From assembly GCF_002366715.1 (NCBI RefSeq), contig NZ_DFBS01000045.1, positions 310,001-374,000 on the forward strand: a DNA stretch of 64,000 nt, written 5' to 3'. Source of the DNA: Halomonas sp. UBA3074. Its GTDB lineage: Bacteria > Pseudomonadota > Gammaproteobacteria > Pseudomonadales > Halomonadaceae. A program made the position numbers and the translations under genes. Below the pieces are notes generated by a model. That model did no database searches. It was not told where the DNA came from and saw only the letters and a list, made by a program, of their open reading frames with translations. Position 1 is the first letter of the stretch, and every line of letters begins with the position of its first letter. Shown piece after piece: positions 52,593 to 61,085 of the stretch.

Positions 52593-52967
52593 TTAAGGCG
52601 AAGACGAGGGCTCTGGCCGGGTGGCGAGCCACAGCGCGATCATCACCAATAAAGCCACCACCGCCCAGCGCAGTAAGCCGGAGCCGAGTGACCAGATAAC
52701 GATCAGTACGCTCAATGCCAGCATGCTCACGGCTGCGAGCTTGGCACGCCGGGGGATGGCGCGCTCTTGCTCCCAGGTGGTTAGTAAGGGCCCGACATAC
52801 TCGCGGGAGCGAATCCAGGACTCGAATCGCGGTGAGCCTTTTGAGGCACAGTAAACCGCGATGAGCATAAACACGGTCGTTGGCAGCAGAGGCAGAAAAA
52901 CCCCCAGTACCCCGACACTAAAGCTCAACCCTGCCAGTAATATCCACATGAGGCTGATCAGTCTCAT
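52593..52967 (-). CDS. YbaN family (DUF454) inner-membrane protein
   Basis: From ATG 52967, with GGGAG/AAGG before it, the product has 124 residues. Three or four membrane helices and the family segment FLPLLPTTVFMLIAVYCASKGSPRFESWIRS identify it as YbaN-like. The frame continues upstream to 53003 but without a ribosome site. It converges with the Lrp gene at one base distance. Function unknown in all members. Confidence 0.9.
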   Translation of the reverse strand: MRLISLMWILLAGLSFSVGVLGVFLPLLPTTVFMLIAVYCASKGSPRFESWIRSREYVGPLLTTWEQERAIPRRAKLAAVSMLALSVLIVIWSLGSGLLRWAVVALLVMIALWLATRPEPSSSP

Positions 52968-53092
52968 CCTTACTCCCTTACTGCTAAGTTTGCGCGCAGT
53001 CATCCATTACGTTGCTCTACGTTTAAAACAGTATGGATTTATATCACGGCTTCGTCATGTTGCCAGGGCACCTTCACCTAAATGCAGGCGCT

Positions 53093-53110
53093 TCGTCATC
53101 GTCCTGTCAT
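53093..53110 (+). promoter_or_regulatory. Candidate Pho box upstream of phoX
   Basis: TCGTCAT (53093-53099) and CTGTCAT (53104-53110) form the 7-4-7 PhoB direct repeat, 65 bases before the phoX start. This fits the known phosphate-starvation control of phoX genes. Confidence 0.75.
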
Positions 53111-53174
53111 TTAGCACCTTTAGTGTCTCCTAACGTTTAATCGTTGGCTTACAAACGGTCAGGGGGAGACCACC

Positions 53175-55310
53175 ATGAGTAAAGAGATCGAAGATCATCG
53201 CCTGTTTAACCGCAGCAGCAATCAACCTTTTGCCGACGTGCTGGCACGCCATGTTTCCCGCCGGGATGTAATGCGCGGTGGCTTGGGGGTCGCTGCTGCT
53301 TCAATGCTCAGTTTTGGTGGCGCTGCCCAAGCGCTGGCTTCCAGTGGGGCGCAAAAAACACCCCTGACACTCGCTTTCGAAGCGGTCCACGGCTCGCTCA
53401 CCGATGCGATCGTGGTACCGGAAGGCTATGTTGCCCACGTATTGGTTCCATGGGGCACGCCATTGAACAGCGGCGCTTCGTGGCAGGCCGACCAGATCAT
53501 AACGCCTGAGCAACAGGCGGAAAGTGTCGGTATGCATCATGACGGCATGGCCGGTTTTGCCCTGGATGCTGACAACGCTTCACGTCGATTTATACTGGCT
53601 CTCAATAACGAATATATCGATCAAGAGGCACTATGGGCGCCCCAGGGCGGCCCCACCAATGCCGACGCGGGCAAGCGCCCAGCCGAAGAGGCGCGCACCG
53701 AGATCAACGCGCACGGTGTCACGCTTGTCGAAGTCGAAAAAGACGCCAACGGCCAATGGGCGCATGTGCCGGGGTCGCGCTATAACCGCCGCTTCACCAG
53801 CGCAACGGTGATGGAGCTTTCTGGGCCCGTGGCAGGCAGTGACTACGTCAATACGCAGTTTTCACCGACAGGCATGCAAACCCGCGGTACGAATAATAAC
53901 TGCGGTAATGGGGTAACACCTTGGGGCACCTACATTGCCTGTGAAGAGAACTGGCCTGATATCTTCGTCAATCGTGGCGAACGCTTTCAGGACGACGCTC
54001 GCATCGGTATTCCTACCGACAAGAGCCGCTACGGCTGGGATACCTCCGCAGGTGATGCCACAGAGGAGAAGAGTGAGTTCGCTCGCTTTGATATCACTCC
54101 GCGTGGCGAGCGGGCGGAGGATGATTATCGCAACGAAGCACGCACGTTCGGTTATCAGGTGGAGGTCGACCCCTATCGGGATGCGCGGGCCGTCAAGCGG
54201 ACAGCGCTTGGGCGTTTCCGTCATGAAGGGTGCTGGTTAGGCAAACTGGAAGCCGGTCAGCCGGTGGTCTACTACTCGGGACACGATTCCCGTAACGAGT
54301 ACGTCTATAAATATGTCTCTGACGCCGCTTGGGACCCCGCCGACGCCAATCGACCCGGCGAGGCCTACGACCGCCTTGCCATTGGCAGCAAATACCTGGA
54401 CAACGGCACGCTGTTCGTGGCCCGTTTCCATGCTGACGGCAGCGGTGAATGGCTACCTCTGACGCCTGACGCGCAAACCCGCGATGGCCGCACATTGGCA
54501 GCGGCACTGGGGCTTGCCAGCGATGATCACGCGGGCATTATCATCAACACCTGTGACGCGGCGGATTTGCTGGGCGCCACGCCAATGGATCGCCCTGAAT
54601 GGGCCTCGGTCGATCCTGCTTCAGGGGATGTTTACCTGACCTTGACCAACAACACTCAGCGTACCGCTGAGGACACTTCCCCCACTTACACCAACGATGG
54701 GGAGCGCCTTGAGCAGAGTGGCGTCGGTTACGATCTGGCACCGACCAACGCTGCTAACCCGCGCGCCAATAATGAGGCGGGACACATCATCCGCTGGCGT
54801 GAGAGCCGTCTGCCGAACGCCTTTACCTGGGAAGTTTTCGTGTTTGGTGCGGCTACCGATGACACGGATAACCACTCTGGCCTGACGGAAATGAACCAGT
54901 TTGCGAGCCCCGATGGGCTATGGTTTGACGAGCGTGGCGATGGGCAAGGCATCCTGTGGATCCAGACCGATAACGGCTATGACGGCGTCACCGAGTACAC
55001 CAACGACCAGTTGCTTGCGGTCGTTCCGAACGGCCTCGATAATATTCAAGGCACCGGTCCTGTCATTAACAGCAGCAACCAGCAGCAGCTTAAACGCTTT
55101 GCGGTAGGGCCGAATGGCTCCGAAGTAACGGGGATTTTTGCTACGCCGGATAAAACCGCGCTGTTTATCAACATTCAGCATCCGGGTAATTGGCCCGCCG
55201 ACGGGAGTGCGCTAGTGCAAGACGCCACGGTTGCTGCCAGCGGCCAAGTGCGCCCCCGCGCAGCGACGGTGGTGATTCAGAAGCGTGATGGCGGCCCGGT
55301 GGGGCTATAA
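53175..55310 (+). CDS. phoX: PhoX family alkaline phosphatase, Tat-exported
   Basis: The 711-residue protein has a twin-arginine signal (SRRDVMRGGLGVAAASM, R29-R30) and the PhoX (DUF839) beta-propeller. Segments such as TRGTNNNCGNGVTPWGTYIACEENW and FRHEGCWLGKLEAGQPVVYYSGHDSRNEYVYKYV, and the DSGDVYLTLTNN-type stretch, are typical of the family. PhoX enzymes are Ca/Fe phosphomonoesterases in the periplasm that release phosphate from organic esters. It follows a Pho box. A Cys pair may exist (GNNNC, CDAAD); no lipobox. It stands alone. Confidence 0.92.
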   Translation: MSKEIEDHRLFNRSSNQPFADVLARHVSRRDVMRGGLGVAAASMLSFGGAAQALASSGAQKTPLTLAFEAVHGSLTDAIVVPEGYVAHVLVPWGTPLNSGASWQADQIITPEQQAESVGMHHDGMAGFALDADNASRRFILALNNEYIDQEALWAPQGGPTNADAGKRPAEEARTEINAHGVTLVEVEKDANGQWAHVPGSRYNRRFTSATVMELSGPVAGSDYVNTQFSPTGMQTRGTNNNCGNGVTPWGTYIACEENWPDIFVNRGERFQDDARIGIPTDKSRYGWDTSAGDATEEKSEFARFDITPRGERAEDDYRNEARTFGYQVEVDPYRDARAVKRTALGRFRHEGCWLGKLEAGQPVVYYSGHDSRNEYVYKYVSDAAWDPADANRPGEAYDRLAIGSKYLDNGTLFVARFHADGSGEWLPLTPDAQTRDGRTLAAALGLASDDHAGIIINTCDAADLLGATPMDRPEWASVDPASGDVYLTLTNNTQRTAEDTSPTYTNDGERLEQSGVGYDLAPTNAANPRANNEAGHIIRWRESRLPNAFTWEVFVFGAATDDTDNHSGLTEMNQFASPDGLWFDERGDGQGILWIQTDNGYDGVTEYTNDQLLAVVPNGLDNIQGTGPVINSSNQQQLKRFAVGPNGSEVTGIFATPDKTALFINIQHPGNWPADGSALVQDATVAASGQVRPRAATVVIQKRDGGPVGL

Positions 55311-55344
55311 AAGCTAGTAAGTTGCTAATGTATAACGGGGTTAT

Positions 55345-55418
55345 AGCATTGGCGTTTAGCTGATAGCGCCAATTGCTAAAACGAGCAGGAAAGAGTGGGC
55401 TTGATTACTTAAGCCCAC
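55345..55418. other. Two hairpins between phoX and the ferritin-fold gene
   Basis: TAGCATTGGCG can pair with CGCCAATTGCTA (55345-55374, one bulged base), and GTGGGCTT (55395-55402) pairs perfectly with AAGCCCAC (55411-55418). Neither has a T-tract, but they lie between two convergent stops and could end both transcripts. A direct repeat AAAGCACTTTAT follows (55424-55449). Confidence 0.5.
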
Positions 55419-55455
55419 CCCTTTAAAGCACTTTATAAAAGCACTTTATAAAAGC

Positions 55456-55947
55456 TTAACCAGCTTTCTTGTTAACATTCTCTTTAGCCAACGTGTTCAG
55501 CTTGTCATCCGTGGATTTCTCTTCTTTCAGCGTTTCGGCCAGGATGTTTTTAGCTTCGGTATAACCTAACTGCTCGGCCAGCGAACACAGCGTGCCATAG
55601 GTGGCGATTTCATAGTGTTCTACTTTTTGTGCGGCACCAATCAGGCCAGCATCCCGCACTGCGCCTTTTTCGGTTGCCTCAATCAGTTCCTGCCCTTCTT
55701 CTATCAAGCTCTCCATGGCGTAACATTTCAACCGTTTGATACGGATGTCCGGCACGCTATCAGCGACTTGCTCTAATCTTTCTACCTGTCCTTGGGTTTC
55801 TTCAAGGTGATGTTTAAACGCGTCGACCAGTTTAGGGTCGTCCGCCGCACGCGCCATTTTGGGCAGCGCGCGTGTAATTTGCTTTTCTGCGCTATTGGTT
55901 TCAGACAGAAGGCGAACAAAAAGCTCGTTAGCGTTTTTAATAACCAT
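55456..55947 (-). CDS. YciE/YciF family ferritin-like protein (DUF892)
   Basis: From ATG 55947 (GGAG seven bases before it) the product has 163 residues. The four-helix bundle is marked by LLSETNSAEKQITRALPKMARAA, a His in FKHHLEETQGQVERLEQV and EHYEIATYGTLCSLAEQLGY, which carry the di-metal Glu and His ligands of DUF892. Members are stress-induced, often in general stress or osmotic response. The C-terminal tail is lysine-rich. It is a single gene and converges with phoX. Confidence 0.93.
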   Translation of the reverse strand: MVIKNANELFVRLLSETNSAEKQITRALPKMARAADDPKLVDAFKHHLEETQGQVERLEQVADSVPDIRIKRLKCYAMESLIEEGQELIEATEKGAVRDAGLIGAAQKVEHYEIATYGTLCSLAEQLGYTEAKNILAETLKEEKSTDDKLNTLAKENVNKKAG

Positions 55948-56040
55948 GATTTGCTCCATGCCGTTAAAAATTAAACCGTCGCAACTCCATGCAACGGTTT
56001 AAAGCTAGCAAGGAATGTAGGAGCGATAAATATATATAAG

Positions 56041-56370
56041 TTAAGTTTTAGCGCCAATGTTGGCTCTCTCTTCTAACGATTGCACAGCATCAACCCTCAG
56101 TGGCAGCTGATTGGCCCAGAGAATATCTTCACGACAATGACCAATGTCCTGTAGTACGTGGTCATCGTAGGACAGCAGCGGCAGTATATGGCGGCGGAAA
56201 AGCCAACGCCTCCGATAGCGCCACCAGCGCATATCGAGTACCCGAATTAGCCGCATTGATGGCATGGCAGGCATGTAAAACTGCAATTGCGGCGGCTTGG
56301 GGGGTGGTACCAATTGGCTGGCTTTTTTCCATGCATGCTTGGCATGTTGGGCCGGGTTTACATCATTCAT
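56041..56370 (-). CDS. DUF1127 (YjiS-like) domain protein
   Basis: The 109-residue product has a C-terminal DUF1127 motif: WRYRRRWLFRRHILPLLSYDDHVLQDIGHCREDILWA, with an arginine-rich helix followed by the L-x-D-I-G-x-x-R-x-D core. The first 40 residues are proline-rich and unrelated. The start ATG 56370 has an excellent GGAGG site. DUF1127 proteins are small, basic and stress- or phosphate-related in other bacteria; its role here is not known. Confidence 0.88.
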   Translation of the reverse strand: MNDVNPAQHAKHAWKKASQLVPPPKPPQLQFYMPAMPSMRLIRVLDMRWWRYRRRWLFRRHILPLLSYDDHVLQDIGHCREDILWANQLPLRVDAVQSLEERANIGAKT

Positions 56371-56552
56371 CGCACACCTCCATTGTACACCCGCTTCCTA
56401 GCAGCAGTGCCTGTGCATCGACGGATCGGGTGTCATCTTTCGTGAATAAGAAGGAGGGTCGCGACCTCTGATGAATAGCTTGGTGCACAGCTTTGGATCA
56501 ATCAAACGAAAAGAACTACACTATGCCTTAAGTTTTTCTGAAAGGTGGCGCA

Positions 56553-57446
56553 ATGAATCAGCTAACGGATGTGGTGAGCAATCGGGCAGTCTTGCCGCTG
56601 CTGGATAGCGAAGTGCTGCGCAGCTTTGTAACGATTGCCGAAAGTGGCAGCTTCACTCGCGCTGCCCAGCAACTTTTTCGTACTCCCTCCGCGCTGAGCA
56701 TGCAGATCAAGCGCCTGGAAGAGACACTGGGCCAAACGCTGTTTGTACGCGAAGCGAGGCATGTGCGCCTGACCGCAGAGGGGGAAGTGCTGCTTGGCTA
56801 TGGCCGGCGGTTACTGAAACTCAATGCCGAGGCGGTGACACAATTTCTGGCGCCAACCTTGGAAGGGCGTGTAGGGCTGGGCATAACCGACGACGTTGTC
56901 TGGCGTGTGCTACCCACCGTACTGGCTCAGTTTGCTCGCTCGCATCCGGCCGTGCAGGTCGATGTCATCGTTGGCCGCAGTGTCGAGCTGCTCGCTAGAT
57001 TGGAGGAGGGGGAACTTGATTTAGCCCTGGTCATGGCTGGCGAACCTGGAGAGGCGGTGCGGGGCGAGATCGTGCATAGCGAACCGCTGGTATGGGCGGG
57101 CCGTGAGGATGGGGTTGCCGTACAGCGTACGCCGCTCCCGGTGACACTGGCTCAACAGGGGTGTGCATGGCGTAGAATTGCACTTCATGCGTTGGATAGC
57201 GCCGGAGTGAATTACCGCATTGCCTACTCCTGCGACCACTGCGCCGGGCAGGAAGCCGCCATGTTGGCAGACCTGGCCATTTCACCGTTTCCGAAAAGCT
57301 TGATTCGACCACCGCTCAAGCGTCTCACTAACGAATCGCTCCCCCCATTGGGTGATTACCAAGTCGCGCTGGCTAAACGGCCTGGCAGTGGCGATGCCAG
57401 CGAAGTGTTAGCCGAGCGGGTGGTGGAGGCATTTCGGGAAGGCTAG
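56553..57446 (+). CDS. LysR family transcriptional regulator, upstream of an amidase
   Basis: The 297-residue protein has a LysR HTH (SGSFTRAAQQLFRTPSALSMQIKRLEETLG) and a substrate domain starting near residue 95 (GRVGLGITDDVVWRVLP). It sits 71 bases before the amidase gene on the same strand, so it may share a transcript or control it. Its ligand is not known. Confidence 0.92.
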   Translation: MNQLTDVVSNRAVLPLLDSEVLRSFVTIAESGSFTRAAQQLFRTPSALSMQIKRLEETLGQTLFVREARHVRLTAEGEVLLGYGRRLLKLNAEAVTQFLAPTLEGRVGLGITDDVVWRVLPTVLAQFARSHPAVQVDVIVGRSVELLARLEEGELDLALVMAGEPGEAVRGEIVHSEPLVWAGREDGVAVQRTPLPVTLAQQGCAWRRIALHALDSAGVNYRIAYSCDHCAGQEAAMLADLAISPFPKSLIRPPLKRLTNESLPPLGDYQVALAKRPGSGDASEVLAERVVEAFREG

Positions 57447-57517
57447 GCCTCTGCTTGGAGTTCAAAGCGGAGCAGGACCACCGTTAGCAAGGTGCCATCA
57501 ATGGAGGTACATAAAGC

Positions 57518-58918
57518 ATGCAGGATTCACCCATTTTTCTACCGTTACGTGAGCAGCGCGAGCGGCTTCGGGCGGGCACACTGAGCGCTACCGCGTTGGC
57601 CGAGGCATCCATAGCGGCGTACCAACAGCGCGGAAAACACGATCATTCCTACCTCACCTGGAACGGCGAGCAGGCACTGGCAATGGCAAAAGCGGCCGAT
57701 GTAGTGCTCGCCCAGGGTGGTGATGCGGGGGCGCTAATGGGCATGGCGGTATCGATCAAGGATATCTACGCCGTGACCGGGCTGCCCACCTATGCGGGCT
57801 CTTCTCAGCGGCTGCCGAAGCGCTGGGAGCGTCCTGGCCCGGTGGTGAGCGCGCTATTGAAACAGCTGCCTTCCGTGATGGGTAAAACTCACTCCGTTGA
57901 GTTTGCCTTTGGTGGTTTGGGTACCAATGCCCACTGGGGGGCGCCGCGCAATCCATGGGATGTTCATCAGCACCGCACGCCTGGCGGTTCCAGCTCCGGC
58001 GCGGGTGTTTCGTTAGTGGGCGGCACGGCAAGCTTGGCGTTGGGCACCGACACCGCTGGTTCAGTGCGCATTCCTGCCTCGATGACCGGCGTCGCGGGAT
58101 TGAAAACTACCGCCGGGCGCTGGTCGACCGAGCAGATTGTGCCGCTTTCAAGCACACTGGATACCCCAGGGCTACTGGCGCGTCGGGTCGATGATCTTGC
58201 CTTTGCGTTCGATGCATTGGACGGCGGCCTTTGCGGTCAGCACGATCGAGTGCCAGCGACACCAATGCTTGCCGGTTTGACCTTTGGGGTGCCAGAAACG
58301 TTTTTCTGGGATGACTGCAGTCCAGGTGTCGCGGAAACCGTACATGCTGCCATTAAGCAACTGGAAGCCGCCGGGGCACGGATAGTCACGTTGGAACTGC
58401 CTGGGATTGACGAAGCGTATGAGCTGTTCAAGCTAGGTGGCGTGGCCGCGGCAGAGCTAGCCGCGTTTCTAAAGATGGAACTGCCCGAGATGATTGATTC
58501 CCTGGACCCGAACGTCGCCGCCCGCGTTAAAGCGGCAGATGACATGCCCGCCTGGGAGTATGTACGTCGTCGCACGATTTTGGACTCGCTCTATCAATCG
58601 GCCGCCGCTCGTATGGCCGATGTAGATGCTGTGCTGACACCGACGGTGGCAATTACCCCGCCCACCATCGAGAGTCTTGAGCCAGAAGGCGCCTATCCCA
58701 AAGCCAACATGCACGCCCTGCGCAACACGGTGATCGCTAATTTCCTTGGTCTGTGTGCCTTGACGCTGCCGGTGGGAAAAGATGCCGCAGGCATGCCCGT
58801 TGGCCTGCAAGTGCTGGCCGGGCCGTGGCAAGACGCCAAACTGCTGGCCATTGGTCAGGCAATTGAAAACGAGCTGGGATCAGGCTTGGAAATTCTTGGT
58901 CAACCGCCAGCGGTGTGA
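57518..58918 (+). CDS. Amidase signature family enzyme
   Basis: The 466-residue protein has the Ser-cisSer-Lys amidase triad: the Lys in AVSIKDIYAVTG, the first Ser in TPGGSSSGAGVSLV, and the nucleophile Ser in LGTDTAGSVRIPAS. The length fits the family (about 460-500). It hydrolyses an amide to acid and ammonia; specific substrates vary widely (acetamide, indole acetamide, aryl amides) and are not readable here. It is downstream of a LysR gene and convergent with the LacI gene 13 bases on. Confidence 0.93.
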   Translation: MQDSPIFLPLREQRERLRAGTLSATALAEASIAAYQQRGKHDHSYLTWNGEQALAMAKAADVVLAQGGDAGALMGMAVSIKDIYAVTGLPTYAGSSQRLPKRWERPGPVVSALLKQLPSVMGKTHSVEFAFGGLGTNAHWGAPRNPWDVHQHRTPGGSSSGAGVSLVGGTASLALGTDTAGSVRIPASMTGVAGLKTTAGRWSTEQIVPLSSTLDTPGLLARRVDDLAFAFDALDGGLCGQHDRVPATPMLAGLTFGVPETFFWDDCSPGVAETVHAAIKQLEAAGARIVTLELPGIDEAYELFKLGGVAAAELAAFLKMELPEMIDSLDPNVAARVKAADDMPAWEYVRRRTILDSLYQSAAARMADVDAVLTPTVAITPPTIESLEPEGAYPKANMHALRNTVIANFLGLCALTLPVGKDAAGMPVGLQVLAGPWQDAKLLAIGQAIENELGSGLEILGQPPAV

Positions 58919-58931
58919 ACGCTGAGGTGGC

Positions 58932-59981
58932 CTAAGTACTGCCACCGATTTGGAGCGTAAAGCCCACATCGTGCTGGCGACGGTAGACGTTTTTACCGCT
59001 TAGTCGCCGAATGAGTTCTTTGGCGGCTAAGCGGCCCATCTCCTCTCTGGGGGAGAGAATCGTCGTGAGCTGAGGGGTCACGTGCTGGCCAAGCGGCAGG
59101 CCGTTAAATCCGGCAATGGCGATATCCCCCGGCACGTTTAGACCCTGACGTTGAGCCGCTAGCAGAGCGCCTGCCGCCAAGTCGTCGTTGGCAAAGTGAA
59201 TGGCTTGGGTATGAGGGTATTGCGCGAGCACTTGGGCCAGCCCTTCCGCGCCCGCTTGCAGGCTGCCCAGGGTGTCTAGTTCCAGTAGTGGGGCGTCGAT
59301 CCCTTTCTCCTTTAGCACCTCTTTATGCCCATCAAAACGCATGCTGGCGCGATAATCCTGCGCAAGCCGGGCGCCTACATAAACAATATGGCGATAGCCT
59401 TTGTCGAATAAGTGATTAGCCATACAGCGGCCGGCGGCCACGTGATCCAGACCAACGTTAAGATCCATGCCCTGACCCAGTTCCATTACTTCCATAATGG
59501 GGTGATCCCAGTTCGCCAGCAGCGTGTGACACGCCGTGTTGTGGCGAAGCCCGGCCGTGACAAGCGCCGAGCATGACCAGCCTAAAAACGTGCGCACCAA
59601 CTGATACTCGCGGTCTAGATCGTAGTCGGTGTTACCCAGCAGTATCTGATAGCCCTCGGCTTCCAACGTTTCCTGCAGTCCCTTGATAACCTCCACGAAT
59701 ACGCTATTGATCAGCGACGGCACAATCACCGCAATCAGCCGTGAGCGGGAAGAAGCCAGGCTACCTGCAACCAGGTTGGGGACGTACCCCAAGCTCTCCA
59801 CGGCCTGAAGAACACTGCGTCGTGCGCTATCGCTAACTTTTTCAGGGTAGTTCAGTGCCCGTGATGCGGTGATCGGTGATACCCCTGCCACTTGAGCCAC
59901 TTGGCTGAGCGTAACTTGGTCAGAGCTTCGCCGCTGCCTGGCGGTGGTGGGCGAGTCAGCGTTAGGCGAGTCTTTAGACAT
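58932..59981 (-). CDS. LacI family transcriptional repressor of the tetronate operon
   Basis: From ATG 59981 the product has 349 residues with a LacI HTH at the start (VTLSQVAQVAGVSPITASRALNYPEKVS) and a periplasmic-binding-like sugar-acid domain. The open frame runs on to 60101, but that would put the operator sequence at 60039-60066 inside the coding region and adds a non-family tail, so the shorter start is preferred. It is divergent from ltnD and flanked by the paired operators, so it is almost surely the repressor of ltnD-otnK-otnC-otnI-denD. It resembles gluconate-type (GntR) members of the family. Confidence 0.93.
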   Translation of the reverse strand: MSKDSPNADSPTTARQRRSSDQVTLSQVAQVAGVSPITASRALNYPEKVSDSARRSVLQAVESLGYVPNLVAGSLASSRSRLIAVIVPSLINSVFVEVIKGLQETLEAEGYQILLGNTDYDLDREYQLVRTFLGWSCSALVTAGLRHNTACHTLLANWDHPIMEVMELGQGMDLNVGLDHVAAGRCMANHLFDKGYRHIVYVGARLAQDYRASMRFDGHKEVLKEKGIDAPLLELDTLGSLQAGAEGLAQVLAQYPHTQAIHFANDDLAAGALLAAQRQGLNVPGDIAIAGFNGLPLGQHVTPQLTTILSPREEMGRLAAKELIRRLSGKNVYRRQHDVGFTLQIGGST

Positions 59982-60038
59982 TGGTCGCAGGGCCCTAATG
60001 TTCAGCTTGTTGTTATGCAGAGAATAATCTAAAACGAA

Positions 60039-60066
60039 TGGTAGCGCTATCATGACAGCGCTACCA
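60039..60066. promoter_or_regulatory. Two abutting LacI-type operators
   Basis: TGGTAGCGCTATCA (60039-60052) and TGACAGCGCTACCA (60053-60066) are each near-palindromes around AGCGCT, placed back to back; together they form a larger perfect inverted repeat, arms 60036-60048 and 60057-60069. This is the usual form of a LacI/GntR site and lies in the divergent promoter region between the repressor and ltnD. Confidence 0.85.
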
Positions 60067-60147
60067 TTCTGGACGAACAAGATGAATGCGTACTGTGACA
60101 ATAGTGACTAACACAAAAATAAACTCAACCACGTGAGGTGGCGGCAG

Positions 60148-61080
60148 GTGAGTCAAAATAAACAGCAATCCCAACAGATAGGCGTGATTGGACTAGGCGC
60201 TATGGGTATGGGCACCGCCACTGTCCTGCTTAATAACGGGTTTGAAGTGACAGGCTGCGATATATCTGCCGGTGCGAGAGAAGCCTTCGTGGCTGCTGGC
60301 GGAAAGAGTGTCGCGACGCCAGCAGAGCTCGCTCACTGTGATGTTTTGCTGGTGATTGTGGTTAATGGTCAGCAAGTCGAAGAAGTGCTTTTTGGAAAGC
60401 AAGGTGTGGTCGCGCACTTGGCGGCAGAGAGCGTTATTTTGCAATGTGCCACGGTCGCCCCAAGCCAGGCGAAGCAGTTAGGAGAGCGGTTGTCGGCTGC
60501 GGGTATGTTGATGCTGGATGCCCCTATTAGTGGTGGTGTTGCGAAAGCTAAAAGTGGCGATTTATCGGTGATGGCATCGGGTACGCCTGAGGTATTTCAA
60601 AAATCTCAGCAGGTACTAGATGCCATGGCCGCCAAGGTCTATCGCCTTGGCGATACCCCTGGGGTCGGCTCCAGCATGAAGTTGGTCAACCAGTTGTTGG
60701 CTGGCGTGCATATTGCCACCGCTGCCGAAGCCATGGCGCTGGGAATTCGTATGGGGCTCGACCCCGAGGTTATTTATGACGTCATCACCCACTCAGCGGG
60801 CAATTCTTGGATGTTCGAGAACCGCGTGCCGCACATTCTGAGTGGTGACTACACGCCGCTTTCCGCAGTGGATATCTTCGTTAAAGATCTCAATATCGTA
60901 CATCAAACCGGCCGCGAGCTGGCGTTGGCAACGCCGGTGGCGTCCAGCGCTCTGCAGCAGTTTACCGCTGCCAGCGGTGCAGGCTTTGGCCGCGAAGATG
61001 ATTCAGCGGTGATCAAGGTGTATCAACGGCTCTCCGGCATCGCCTTGCCGGAAGCCGCCAACGATGCCCAGGGAGCCTGA
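60148..61080 (+). CDS. ltnD: L-threonate dehydrogenase
   Basis: From GTG 60148 (GAGG nine bases before) the product has 310 residues; an earlier GTG at 60133 is possible. It is a beta-hydroxyacid dehydrogenase: GVIGLGAMGMGTATVLL cofactor motif, LDAPISGGVAKAKSGDLSVM, and the catalytic Lys in GSSMKLVNQLLAG. With otnK, otnC, otnI and denD on the same strand this is the L-threonate 2-dehydrogenase LtnD, which makes 2-oxotetronate with NAD+. The assignment depends on context, as close relatives act on glycerate or 3-hydroxyisobutyrate. Confidence 0.92.
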   Translation: MSQNKQQSQQIGVIGLGAMGMGTATVLLNNGFEVTGCDISAGAREAFVAAGGKSVATPAELAHCDVLLVIVVNGQQVEEVLFGKQGVVAHLAAESVILQCATVAPSQAKQLGERLSAAGMLMLDAPISGGVAKAKSGDLSVMASGTPEVFQKSQQVLDAMAAKVYRLGDTPGVGSSMKLVNQLLAGVHIATAAEAMALGIRMGLDPEVIYDVITHSAGNSWMFENRVPHILSGDYTPLSAVDIFVKDLNIVHQTGRELALATPVASSALQQFTAASGAGFGREDDSAVIKVYQRLSGIALPEAANDAQGA

Positions 61081-61085
61081 TAATA

